DNA from: Rhodanobacter sp. FDAARGOS 1247
GTDB lineage: Bacteria; Pseudomonadota; Gammaproteobacteria; Xanthomonadales; Rhodanobacteraceae
NCBI RefSeq assembly: GCF_016889805.1
Contig: NZ_CP069535.1
Location: 2,666,001 to 2,730,000, forward strand
Length of the DNA: 64,000 bases
Direction of reading: 5' to 3'
Shown piece by piece: positions 18,570-27,670 of the stretch. Position 1 is the stretch's first letter. Every line of letters begins with the position of its first letter. The translations under genes were made by a program, and so were the position numbers. The notes beneath the pieces are model-generated. The model did no database searches, was not told where the DNA came from, and was given only the letters and a program-made list of their open reading frames with translations.

Positions 18570-18608
18570 GCTGACTCACCCAGGCGCGGAAAGCGCCCCT
18601 GAATTGAT

Positions 18609-19718
18609 TTACACGTTGAACTGGACGGAATTGCCCGGCTTGTCGATGCTGCTGTTCAACTGGATGATATCGGCCCGACTCAGCCGGTTCAGATCGTAGA
18701 TCGTCTGTCCTTTGTTCTCGTCGGCAAAATCGACCATGATGAAATTCGGCAGGTATATCTGGAAATTCGTGGCGTGCGAATCCAGGGGAAAGGCCTCCGG
18801 AACGCTATTGCTCATGTAGTTGTAGCCACCTTCCGTCCACAACTGCTTCAGTTGCTGCTTTCCACTCGTGGTCCAGGCCTTCTTGTCCCTGCCCTTGATG
18901 CTTCGCACCATGCCGGTCTGCGTCCAATACATCATCCGGAGCACGTCACGCGAGTAATGCGCCGTGTTGGCGTCGCCAAGAATGCGCCTCTGCTTGTCGA
19001 TGTTCTGGAGGAACTTACCCTTCACTGGGGAGCTGAATGCGTAGTACCGCGGCTGCACGATGTCCGTTCCGCCCTTACCGTAATAGACCAGGCCGTTGAT
19101 GTGATCGGGCATCACGCCATGGGGATAGAGACTGACGACTTGTGCCGCACCATCCGCAATCGTCGCGCCCGCCTGGCTCAATTTGGAAAAGCCGTCAGGC
19201 ATGAACCCGCAGACCACCTTGCCGCCCATTTCGTCGAGGGTATGGTTGGCCAGATTGCCCGGCTTCTTGTAGAGCCGGGTTTTCAACTTGCTCTGGCAAG
19301 CCTCCAGGATCAGCTCGTAGTTGGCTGACTTGTCGAACTTGAGTATCAGGAATTCGTCCTGGTACTTCTCGACGAAACGGAACGCGCCGTCGAGGATGTC
19401 GTCCAGATCCATGCCCCAATCGCCGAACACCATCCGCGTGACCTCGATGTTCCGGGTGGCTCCGCCCACGTTTTTCGACTTCATTTCCGGCGTGTTCTTG
19501 CCGTGGAAGGCGGAAAGCTTGGCGCCGCCGTGGCCGGTTCGCTGACCCGAAATGCGGATATCGAAAATGCGCACGCCGCACTTGGCCTGGTGATAGATCG
19601 ATTTGCTCTGGGTGCGGGCACGGATGCCGCCCGAATTGATGGCCGCGTCGTGGCTGCCGGCCATCACGATCTCGTTGACCTTCTTCTGCCCGCCGAGCGA
19701 GTGGTATTCAATGGCCAT
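18609..19718 (-). CDS. PI-PLC-like phosphodiesterase, candidate T6SS effector
   Basis: 369 aa, no signal peptide. The first 80 residues carry the active-site pattern of phosphatidylinositol-specific phospholipase C (X domain): AGSHDA (His23), then QSKSIYHQAKCGVRIFDIRI (Asp53, Arg55), then AFHGK (His72). In Bacillus PI-PLC the corresponding residues are His32, Asp67, Arg69 and His82, with closely similar spacing. The later KFDKSANYELILE stretch fits the barrel. Predicted to cleave phospho-head groups of membrane lipids. ATG 19718 has AAGGA 7 nt upstream; a TTG at 19733 is less likely. It follows the Tle1-like lipase gene. The fold call is confident by motif; the effector role rests on context. 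Confidence 0.75.
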   Translation of the reverse strand: MAIEYHSLGGQKKVNEIVMAGSHDAAINSGGIRARTQSKSIYHQAKCGVRIFDIRISGQRTGHGGAKLSAFHGKNTPEMKSKNVGGATRNIEVTRMVFGDWGMDLDDILDGAFRFVEKYQDEFLILKFDKSANYELILEACQSKLKTRLYKKPGNLANHTLDEMGGKVVCGFMPDGFSKLSQAGATIADGAAQVVSLYPHGVMPDHINGLVYYGKGGTDIVQPRYYAFSSPVKGKFLQNIDKQRRILGDANTAHYSRDVLRMMYWTQTGMVRSIKGRDKKAWTTSGKQQLKQLWTEGGYNYMSNSVPEAFPLDSHATNFQIYLPNFIMVDFADENKGQTIYDLNRLSRADIIQLNSSIDKPGNSVQFNV

Positions 19719-19831
19719 TTCGACATCCTTCAATGGGGTGGGAGCGCACGCATCGCGGGCACTCGGGCATCAATGAAAAGCAGAAAAATCTACATACCTG
19801 TCTGGGGAACACAGCGAACCCACCCAGCGCT

Positions 19832-21124
19832 TCATGCGTGCAAGGGGAAAGTTGCCGGCCAGACACTGACACGGCGATCCGCATAGCGGCCACCACCAAC
19901 CTCGACGGTATAGGTGGGATCGTCCGTCAGCAGTCCCTTGCTCATCAGCGAATCGCGCAGGAACGCGCTGCTTCCGACGGCTTGGAACAAGCGGCTGTCG
20001 ACCTTGGACAGCAGCAGGTTGCCGTTGCCGACATCCTCGAAAATCGTCTGGTAGGCACCGGGATAGGCGGCCGCGAAGCAGGCCCGGTGATGTTCGTTGA
20101 TCCAGTAGCTTTCCTTGCCGCCGCGGGTGTAAAGATCCATCCTGGAATGCTTGGCGGCGGAACGCCGTCGCAATCCACCGCCAACGAGGCGATTCTTCAT
20201 CCCGCTGGTCTGGTAGCTCTTGTGTTCGGAAAGCCCCATGACCAGGCGGGCGTACCCCTCGCACATGTCGGCTGCCGAACAAAGGAAGTTGTAGGGAACA
20301 CCATCGATCGAGGTACCGAGGCTGCGCAGGAATCCGCAGGCCAGGTTCCGCGTGATATACGCGGCATAGGCGGGCTCGTTCGGGATCACCTGGGCATTGT
20401 GCACGCCCGGCATCGGCAGCATCACCGCCGTGGTGCGGCCCGGATCGACGACAGTCAGGCGACTCCAGTCCTGCGGCTTGAATGATTTGCGCATCTCGTG
20501 CATCGCAATGATCGCGATGTAACGTGCCACGTTGGGGGTCAGTCGTGTGGTGTCCTCGATGGTCTTGCCGGCACTCAACCCGGCGACCGGGTCGACCCCG
20601 AAAATATTGCACTCCAGCTCGTTGCCGAACACCTCGTTCAGGGCCGCCGCGATGCGGATGCACGTCACCGCGCCACGGCTCCAGCCCGCCAGGTTCACCC
20701 GATCGATGGCCTGGCCATGCTCGAAGATCATGTCCTGGATGATGTTGACCGTACGGATCACGTTCTCGTCCCAGCCGAGTCCGCTGAGATTCCCCAGCGC
20801 GTTGCCGACCTTGTTCGAGCGCGTCAGTTTCGATGTGGAGGTCTTGCCACCCAGCGCCTTGCTGAACGACGAGCCGCCACCACCCGACCCCGAAATGCGA
20901 TTGCCCGTGATCGGGTTGACCTGCTGGGGAAGCGCGATGCCCCCGACCATTCCCGAGCCAGGCCCCTCGTTGATCAGATAGCTGCCCGGAGTAACCAGCG
21001 ACCCTGCCAGCCTCGCCTCCGAGCCGTCCGTATGGTTATGAAACCAGGCCACCAGCTCATTGCTTTCCGTCGCCTTTACCCGGTTGAACCCGGTACCGTG
21101 GCAGTACACCGCGAACGTAGTCAT
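19832..21124 (-). CDS. Tle1-like (DUF2235-related) alpha/beta-hydrolase, candidate T6SS phospholipase effector
   Basis: 430 aa, no signal peptide. N-terminal VYCHGTGFNR corresponds to the F-x-D-G-T-x-N-N oxyanion region of Tle1 proteins. The nucleophile elbow GWSRGA (mid-protein), the acid in FGVDPVAG and the histidine in PGVHNA complete a Ser-Asp-His triad in the family order. Likely a phospholipase A1/A2 injected into rival cells. ATG 21124 has AGGA 6 nt upstream and overlaps the stop of a 90-codon frame in an ATGA arrangement. No obvious periplasmic immunity lipoprotein gene adjoins it, which is unusual for a Tle. Confidence 0.8.
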   Translation of the reverse strand: MTTFAVYCHGTGFNRVKATESNELVAWFHNHTDGSEARLAGSLVTPGSYLINEGPGSGMVGGIALPQQVNPITGNRISGSGGGGSSFSKALGGKTSTSKLTRSNKVGNALGNLSGLGWDENVIRTVNIIQDMIFEHGQAIDRVNLAGWSRGAVTCIRIAAALNEVFGNELECNIFGVDPVAGLSAGKTIEDTTRLTPNVARYIAIIAMHEMRKSFKPQDWSRLTVVDPGRTTAVMLPMPGVHNAQVIPNEPAYAAYITRNLACGFLRSLGTSIDGVPYNFLCSAADMCEGYARLVMGLSEHKSYQTSGMKNRLVGGGLRRRSAAKHSRMDLYTRGGKESYWINEHHRACFAAAYPGAYQTIFEDVGNGNLLLSKVDSRLFQAVGSSAFLRDSLMSKGLLTDDPTYTVEVGGGRYADRRVSVWPATFPLHA

Positions 21125-21393
21125 ATCGATTCCTGGTTATCGCTGGCCGCCCCCTGAGGTGCGTACCCGCGGCACATGGGCAACGTCATGCCCACCAATG
21201 GAACTTCAACTTCGCATCCCTTCGCCTGAGGTCCGCAGCAAGCCCGCGCCAGATCAAGCCTGGCGCGGTGACGGTCATCCTCCGAGTTTCCGGGCTCACG
21301 CAACTGCCCTGATGTGAAGGGGAGCGCGCGCTGCGAAGACGTCCGGTCGACTTGCAGCGATTTCGCGCTTCGTCCTTTCAGGAAGGCAATCAC
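21121..21393 (-). CDS. Possible small ORF between clpV and the Tle1-like gene
   Basis: A 90-codon frame that starts with GTG 18 bp after clpV and ends in an ATGA overlap with the Tle1-like start. That geometry suggests a real coupled gene. Against this, there is no strong Shine-Dalgarno, third-position GC is lower than in neighbouring genes, and no signal peptide or known motif is visible. It has four Cys in the C-terminal half. It could be an adaptor or immunity remnant, or just the 287-bp spacer. Confidence 0.3.
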   Translation of the reverse strand: MIAFLKGRSAKSLQVDRTSSQRALPFTSGQLREPGNSEDDRHRARLDLARACCGPQAKGCEVEVPLVGMTLPMCRGYAPQGAASDNQESI

Positions 21394-21411
21394 CTGCCGT
21401 TTGCCCGACGG

Positions 21412-24156
21412 TCACCCGAAAGCGTACGAAAACTCTCCGTCCGTCACCCCCACCTGCACCTTCGCCACCTCCTCCCCGGCAATCATCCTGGTGAGGAACG
21501 CGCGCGAGATGTCCGGCAGCATCGAGTTGGTCAGGATGGCGTCGATCATGCGCCCGCCAGATTCGGTCTCGGTGCAGCGTTCGACCACCAGCTTCACCAC
21601 GTCTTCGCTGTATTCGAACGGGATCTTGTAGCGGGCCTCGACGCGCTTCTTGATGCGGTTGATCTGCAGCTTGACGATCTTGCCCAGCATCTCGGGACTG
21701 AGCGGGTAGTACGGAATCGTCACCAGACGGCCCAACAGCGCGGGCGGGAAGATCTTCAGCAGCGGCTCGCGCAATGCCTTGGCCATGCCCTCGTGATCGG
21801 GCATCAGCTCGGGGTCCTTGCACAGGCCGGCGATCATCTCGGTGCCGGCATTGGTGGTGAGCAGGATCAGGGTGTTCTTGAAGTCGATCGAGCGGCCTTC
21901 GCCGTCTTCCATCACGCCCTTGTCGAAGACCTGGAAGAAGATCTCGTGGACGTCGGGGTGGGCTTTCTCCACTTCGTCCAGCAGCACCACCGAATACGGC
22001 TTGCGTCGCACCGCCTCGGTAAGCACGCCGCCTTCGCCGTAGCCGACATAGCCGGGGGGCGCGCCCTTGAGGGTCGAGACGGTGTGCGCTTCTTGGAACT
22101 CGCTCATGTTGATGGTGATGATGTTCTGCTCGCCGCCGTACAGTGCCTCGGCCAGGGCGAGCGCGGTCTCGGTCTTGCCGACGCCGGAGGTGCCGGCCAG
22201 CATGAACACGCCGATCGGCTTGTTCGGATCGACCAGGCCGGCACGCGAGGTCTGGATGCGCTTGGCGATCATCTCCATCGCGTGATCCTGGCCGATCACG
22301 CGGGCACCCATCAGGCTGGCCAGGTTCATCACGGTCTCGAGTTCGCTCTTGACCATGCGACCGACCGGAATGCCGGTCCAGTCCGACACCACCGAACCCA
22401 CGGCCTGCTGATCGACCGAGGCCAGGATCAGCGGATGTTCGCCCTGCAGTTCGGCCAGTTGGCCCTGCAGGTCCTGCAGTTCCTTCAGCGCGGTCGCACG
22501 GTCGTCACCGGCAAGGGCGGCTTCGCCAGCGGGCGTTTCCTTGGCGTCGGCCACCTGGTTGGCCGACTCTTCCAGCGCACTGCCGGTGCCTTCGACCGGC
22601 GCGGAAGAACCACGCAACTTCGAGCGGATGTCGAGGATCCTGTCGACCAGATCCTTTTCCTTGACCCAGTTCGCTTCCAGCGTTTCCAGCCGCGCCTTCT
22701 GCGTCGCCAGCTTTTCGTTGGCGCTGTCCTCGCGGGCGGTCACGTTCACGCCGACGTTCTTCTCGCGGGCGATGATGCCAAGCTCGGTTTCCAGCGCCTG
22801 GATGCGCTTGCGGGTGTCGTCCACCTCGGCCGGCACCGCATGCTGGCTGATCGCCACACGGGCGCACGCAGTGTCGAGCAGGCTGACCGACTTGTCCGGC
22901 AACTGGCGCGCGGGTATGTAGCGGTGCGACAGCTTCACCGCGGCTTCCAGCGCCTCGTCGAGGATCTGCACCTTGTGGTGCTTCTCCATCACGCTGGCGA
23001 CGCCGCGCATCATCAGGATCGCCTTCTCCTCGCTGGGTTCGTCGATCTGCACGGTCTGGAAGCGACGGGTCAGCGCCGGATCCTTCTCGATGTGCTTCTT
23101 GTACTCGGCCCAGGTGGTGGCGCCGATCGTGCGCAGGTTGCCGCGTGCCAGCGCGGGCTTGAGCAGGTTCGCCGCATCACCGGTGCCGGCCGCGCCGCCG
23201 GCGCCGACCAGGGTGTGCGCCTCGTCGATGAACAGGATGATCGGCCTGGTCGAGGACTGCACTTCCTCGATGACCTGCTTCAGGCGATTCTCGAACTCGC
23301 CCTTCATGCTGGCGCCAGCCTGCAGCAGGCCCACGTCGAGCACACGCAGTTGCACGTCCTTCAGCGGCGGCGGCACGTCGCCGATGGCGATGCGCATGGC
23401 GAAGCCTTCGATCACCGCAGTCTTGCCGACACCGGCCTCGCCGACCAGCATCGGGTTGTTCTGGCGGCGGCGCATCAGGATGTCGACCAGCTGGCGGATC
23501 TCGTCGTCGCGACCGACGATCGGGTCCATCTTGCCGTCGCGCGCCTGCGCGGTGAGGTCGATGGTGAACTGCGCCAGCGCTTCCTGCTTGCCCATCTGCG
23601 CCGGCGACATCGCACCGCTGGCTTCGCCCGGCGCCGAGCCCCCGCCCATCTTGAAACCGTCGTTGGCGCTCAAGCCGTCTTCGGGTGAACCGCCGATCAC
23701 CTCGGCAAATTTCTCGACCAGGGCCTCGGGCTTGATCTTGTCGAATTCGGCCGAGATGTTCACCAGGGCATTGCGCAGGTTGCGCGTGCGCATGCAGCCG
23801 ACGATCAGGTAGCCGGTGCGTACCTGAGCTTCGCCGAACATCAGGGTGGCGAATACCCAGGCGCGCTCGACTGCTTCCTCGACGTTGCTCGACAGGTCAG
23901 AGATGGACGACGAACCACGCGGCAGTCGATCCAGCGCATCGGTGATGTCACGCGCCAGGTTTGACGGGTTGAGGTTGAACTGCTTGACGATGCGATGCAG
24001 GTCCGAATCCTGCAGTTGCAGGATCTGGTGAATCCAGTGCACCAGTTCCACGTAGGGATTGCCGCGCAGTTTGCAGAACACGGTAGCGCTTTCGATGCCG
24101 CGAAAAGCAAGCTTGTTGAGCTTTCCGAACAGGGCGCCGCGACTGATTTCGGCCAT
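21412..24156 (-). CDS. clpV: T6SS sheath-disassembly ATPase ClpV (TssH)
   Basis: AAA+ unfoldase that recycles contracted TssBC sheath. 914 aa. N-terminal Clp-N domain beginning MAEISRGALFGKLN, first ATPase with GEAGVGKT near 237, a coiled-coil middle domain about 420-540, second ATPase with GTSGVGKT near 657, and a ClpB-like C-terminal domain ending in SYAFG. ATG 24156 matches the family N-terminus; ATG 24162 is two codons longer. It lies 118 bp downstream of the tssG stop and closes the first structural block before the effector module. Confidence 0.97.
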   Translation of the reverse strand: MAEISRGALFGKLNKLAFRGIESATVFCKLRGNPYVELVHWIHQILQLQDSDLHRIVKQFNLNPSNLARDITDALDRLPRGSSSISDLSSNVEEAVERAWVFATLMFGEAQVRTGYLIVGCMRTRNLRNALVNISAEFDKIKPEALVEKFAEVIGGSPEDGLSANDGFKMGGGSAPGEASGAMSPAQMGKQEALAQFTIDLTAQARDGKMDPIVGRDDEIRQLVDILMRRRQNNPMLVGEAGVGKTAVIEGFAMRIAIGDVPPPLKDVQLRVLDVGLLQAGASMKGEFENRLKQVIEEVQSSTRPIILFIDEAHTLVGAGGAAGTGDAANLLKPALARGNLRTIGATTWAEYKKHIEKDPALTRRFQTVQIDEPSEEKAILMMRGVASVMEKHHKVQILDEALEAAVKLSHRYIPARQLPDKSVSLLDTACARVAISQHAVPAEVDDTRKRIQALETELGIIAREKNVGVNVTAREDSANEKLATQKARLETLEANWVKEKDLVDRILDIRSKLRGSSAPVEGTGSALEESANQVADAKETPAGEAALAGDDRATALKELQDLQGQLAELQGEHPLILASVDQQAVGSVVSDWTGIPVGRMVKSELETVMNLASLMGARVIGQDHAMEMIAKRIQTSRAGLVDPNKPIGVFMLAGTSGVGKTETALALAEALYGGEQNIITINMSEFQEAHTVSTLKGAPPGYVGYGEGGVLTEAVRRKPYSVVLLDEVEKAHPDVHEIFFQVFDKGVMEDGEGRSIDFKNTLILLTTNAGTEMIAGLCKDPELMPDHEGMAKALREPLLKIFPPALLGRLVTIPYYPLSPEMLGKIVKLQINRIKKRVEARYKIPFEYSEDVVKLVVERCTETESGGRMIDAILTNSMLPDISRAFLTRMIAGEEVAKVQVGVTDGEFSYAFG

Positions 24157-24274
24157 GATCATCGTTCCTTTGCAGTAGTTGTCGTTCAGCGGACTTCTTG
24201 CGATGTCGAACTGGTATCTGCCCGCGCCGTTCGGGCGGCGCGATCGTGTAATGAACTGTCTTCGCCCTGCCTGG

Positions 24275-25297
24275 TCAGCCCACCGGCTTCAGGACGACCT
24301 GGTCGGCGTCATCGTCCCGGTGCACCTGCCCCATCCACGTCGTCAGCCCCATGCGGCCACCCTGTCCCAACCGGGTTGCAGGCACCTCGTCCCTTTTCAG
24401 GACCAGTTGCACGTCCCAGGCCTTTTCTTCGCCGACATAGGTCTTCACCGCGGCCACGAGCTGTTTCAGCGCCTCGCCCCCCGGCAGGAAATTGTTGAAC
24501 TCGGCCCGGCTCAGCGGCCCCAACCGCAGGCGGAACCGCTGCTGACTGCCCCATACGTACTGGCCGGTGACCGTGGTCAGTCCCAGCGCCGCCACCTCGC
24601 CCGAGGCACCAAGGCGCAGGTGGGACTCCGGGGGCAGACGCATCCACTCGGCGACAAACTCGACAATCCCCACCGGAATGCGGAAGAAGCGTTCGAGCAG
24701 GCCTTTCAGCCCTTCGGCATTGCGTGCCTGCTGCAGTAACCGCCCGGCGAAGAAGCGCTTGAACTGGTCCGGCAGCGCATCGCGCCCCTCGAGATTGGGC
24801 GTGGCCAGGCCGACCAGGGCGCCCATGTACAGGCGGAACCGGTCTTCATCCGGCCGATCCAGATGCACGGTGGGCTGCGAGTCGGCCCAGGTACGGTAGA
24901 ACAGGCTCATCATCCGGTGATGGAAGATGTCCGCGAAGGCGGAGAATGTGCGATCCCGCGAGTTCAGCTCGCGGTCCATGGCGTATTCGGTGAGATGCAG
25001 CGGCAGCGGTGCATTCGGGCCGAACAGGCCGAAGAAGAGGCCATGCATGCGCGCCGGACGGCCACCACCACCCGGCTGGTAGCGATCGACCGTCCTGGGT
25101 GCGAACGCCAGCGACGGCGTCTGGCACAGGCGCACGAAATCCTCGGCGGCCTTGGCCGAATGCCCCAGCCTGGGCCGCTCGGGATGGGCACACTCAAGCC
25201 GCCGGATCGCTTCGAAAAACTCGAAGTCCTCCGGACGATCGCGCAGCGCGTTCTCCAGCGCTACAACGTCTGCCGTGTTCCGAGCCGAGCCGGCCAT
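24275..25297 (-). CDS. tssG: T6SS baseplate protein TssG (ImpH/VasB)
   Basis: Wedge protein that pairs with TssF; 340 aa, normal length. Recognised from the N-terminal FFEAIRRLECAHPERPRLG segment, the FFGLFGPNAPLPLHLTEYA motif and FADIFHHRMMSLFYRTW. The start ATG 25297 overlaps the 3' end of tssF by 37 bp, as is usual in these operons. Confidence 0.96.
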   Translation of the reverse strand: MAGSARNTADVVALENALRDRPEDFEFFEAIRRLECAHPERPRLGHSAKAAEDFVRLCQTPSLAFAPRTVDRYQPGGGGRPARMHGLFFGLFGPNAPLPLHLTEYAMDRELNSRDRTFSAFADIFHHRMMSLFYRTWADSQPTVHLDRPDEDRFRLYMGALVGLATPNLEGRDALPDQFKRFFAGRLLQQARNAEGLKGLLERFFRIPVGIVEFVAEWMRLPPESHLRLGASGEVAALGLTTVTGQYVWGSQQRFRLRLGPLSRAEFNNFLPGGEALKQLVAAVKTYVGEEKAWDVQLVLKRDEVPATRLGQGGRMGLTTWMGQVHRDDDADQVVLKPVG

Positions 25298-27144
25298 CGA
25301 GCGACCTCATTGCGTTCCAAAGTACGCAGGACTGTTTCAGTGAAGGAATTGATGGACACGTAGCGCGCAAAGAACTGCTGCATCACCGCGCCAAGAAGGA
25401 AGGCGCCGGTGCCTTCGAAGGCACCGTCGTCACAGGTAAGCGTGATCTCCAGGCCACGACCGAAAGTGATCGGCCCCTGCACCGGAATACGCCGCACGAT
25501 CGGCTGCGAGCTCACCGCCTTCACGCCCTCGACCTGCCGCAGCGCACTGGAGTCGAACTCGTCGCAATAGAGCGTCAGCATCTCGCGCAGGGCCGAGGCG
25601 CCTTCGCCGGCGTTGTTCTCCAGCAGCGATACGTAATTCAGCTGCAGATGGCTGAGCAGCCGCCACGCTGTCTCGCCCGTGGCCACCGGGGCACGTGGCT
25701 TGGTGGGCCCGGCAACACAACGGATGGATTCGACAGGCGCACCGGTCTCCAGGGTGAAGTCGGTCTTGGACTTGCCCACCGGCATCTGCAGCGGCAGGTC
25801 GCGGTTGGTGCACATCAGCTGCATGCCGATCTGGCGCAGCTCGGTCGAGTACGGTGCCTCGCTGGAGTCGACCAGCGCGATGAACATCTCGTTGCCGATG
25901 TAGCTGGAACGCGCACCCTGCCGCTTCTGTCGCGAGGACACCAGTCGTGGCTCGCGGCGTATCGTGTAGTAGGCCGAATGCTGGCTGTGCCAGGTGCGTT
26001 CGTCGCAACCATAGAAGGGCAGGAAGCGCTGCTCCGGTTCCTGCCGGTCACCGAAGCCCTCGACGTTGCCGATGCTGTGGATCTCGAAATCCATCGGCCG
26101 CGTGCGATCGGCCAGGATGTGGTACTCGGCCTTGCCCTGCTGCAGGTGGATGCGATCGGCCCGGCGGGGAAACAGATTGATGGCGGGCGTGCAGAACAGA
26201 CGGAAGTTGTTGAGGTCGATGGCGTTGTGCAGGCTCGCCACGCTGCGGTCGAACAGCACGACGATCTCGAACTCGTTGCCCCTGGAGCGGCTCAACAGCG
26301 ACTTCAGCCCGGTGAATTCGGCGAACAGGAAGCGTTCGGGACAGGCAAAGTATTCCTGCAACAGCCGGTAGCCGCTGAAGGAGCGGCCACTGTACGGAAT
26401 GAGCGCCTCGTCATCGTCGAAACCACGCCGATGAATGGCACTGGCGTCATGTGTCTGGCTGATCTCGCCACTGGCCCCCATGGCCCGCACCATGTAACAG
26501 ACCGCATTGCCCAGCAGTTGTTCGTAAAGACGCTTGGGCAACTCGTCCGCGCCGGCGATGAACACCGGCAACTTGTCCAGTGCCAGCATGTTGGCCTGGG
26601 CGCCCGCCGTGACGCGAAGCTTGAGCCGAAGGCCGGCACGCACCGTCTTGCCTGCGGGCAAGGCCACGCCCGCCGCGGCGATGGCCGCAGGTGTCTCGAA
26701 ATACTTCGCCTCGATCAGTTCCAGCGGCCACAGGGTGACGTCGTGCGCAGTGCGATACTCGCAGGTCGTGCGGTCATCCTTGCCGGCAAGACTGCGCAAC
26801 GCCGTGTGCCGGGCCACCGTATGGCCGGCGAGCAGGCCGCTCTCTTTCAGATCCGGTTGCATCTGGACCACGGCCATGGACGGCACGGGCGCCAGATAAT
26901 GCGGGTAGATCATTTCCAGCAGGTGCTGGGTGAACACCGGGTATTGCGCGTCCAGCTTGAGCTGCACGCGCGCGGCGAGGAAGGCGAAACCCTCGAGCAG
27001 ACGCTCGACATAAGGGTCGGCGCACTCGAAGCCTTCCAGGCCAAGGCGCCCGGCGATCTTCGGGTATTCGCGCGCAAACTCGCCGCCCATCTCGCGGACG
27101 TGTTGCAGTTCCCGGTTGTAGTACCGCAGCAGTCGTGGGTCCAT
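25261..27144 (-). CDS. tssF: T6SS baseplate protein TssF (ImpG/VasA)
   Basis: Largest wedge component, 627 aa. The N-terminus DPRLLRYYNRELQHVREMG and EGFAFLAARVQLKLD are diagnostic. ATG 27144 is preferred; the longer frame would begin with TTG at 27150, touching the tssE stop. It partners TssG and TssE around the VgrG hub. Confidence 0.97.
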   Translation of the reverse strand: MDPRLLRYYNRELQHVREMGGEFAREYPKIAGRLGLEGFECADPYVERLLEGFAFLAARVQLKLDAQYPVFTQHLLEMIYPHYLAPVPSMAVVQMQPDLKESGLLAGHTVARHTALRSLAGKDDRTTCEYRTAHDVTLWPLELIEAKYFETPAAIAAAGVALPAGKTVRAGLRLKLRVTAGAQANMLALDKLPVFIAGADELPKRLYEQLLGNAVCYMVRAMGASGEISQTHDASAIHRRGFDDDEALIPYSGRSFSGYRLLQEYFACPERFLFAEFTGLKSLLSRSRGNEFEIVVLFDRSVASLHNAIDLNNFRLFCTPAINLFPRRADRIHLQQGKAEYHILADRTRPMDFEIHSIGNVEGFGDRQEPEQRFLPFYGCDERTWHSQHSAYYTIRREPRLVSSRQKRQGARSSYIGNEMFIALVDSSEAPYSTELRQIGMQLMCTNRDLPLQMPVGKSKTDFTLETGAPVESIRCVAGPTKPRAPVATGETAWRLLSHLQLNYVSLLENNAGEGASALREMLTLYCDEFDSSALRQVEGVKAVSSQPIVRRIPVQGPITFGRGLEITLTCDDGAFEGTGAFLLGAVMQQFFARYVSINSFTETVLRTLERNEVARWPARLGTRQTL

Positions 27145-27150
27145 GGTCAA

Positions 27151-27654
27151 TCAGCCGAAGCCTTCCGATACCTTGAAGTTGCCTGTTTCCAGATCGACTT
27201 CGGTCTTCAGGTAGAGATTCAGCGGGATCGGCTGCGCCCACATTTCCGAGTCGATATTGAAGACCAGTGCCTGTCGATCCATGCGCTTGGACATGGCCGT
27301 GGCCGTGACCCGAAGCGTGTTGGCCGTGAGCCGGGGCTCAAAGGCGAGAATCGCATCCCTGACCTGGCGCTGCAGTACGTCCGGATTGATTCCGGACAAG
27401 GCCATGCCGGTCAGATCCGGGATGCCGAAATTGAGTACCGAGCGCGCCACCTCGGGATATTCGGACAGGTCGTTGTCGGCATCCATGCTCACGCAGTTCA
27501 GCAGCCACGACATGTCCCGCGTGACACAGTCACGCAGCCGCGTGGCCGAAATGACCCGCTTCTCGCGGCTCTCTTCCAGCTTGCCCGGTTCGTCGTCGGT
27601 AAGGCGATCGAGCAGCGATGGCTGAAGTCTTTCCTGGGTGGTCAATTCAGCCAT
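27151..27654 (-). CDS. tssE: T6SS gp25-like baseplate protein TssE
   Basis: Phage T4 gp25 homologue that nucleates sheath assembly. 167 aa with the GPW/gp25 pattern: SLLDRL near the start, RDMSWLLNC, VARSVLNFGIPDLTG and the final EVDLETG segment. It follows tagJ by 16 bp and precedes tssF by 6 bp. Confidence 0.95.
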   Translation of the reverse strand: MAELTTQERLQPSLLDRLTDDEPGKLEESREKRVISATRLRDCVTRDMSWLLNCVSMDADNDLSEYPEVARSVLNFGIPDLTGMALSGINPDVLQRQVRDAILAFEPRLTANTLRVTATAMSKRMDRQALVFNIDSEMWAQPIPLNLYLKTEVDLETGNFKVSEGFG

Positions 27655-27670
27655 GGCAATGCATCCCGGC

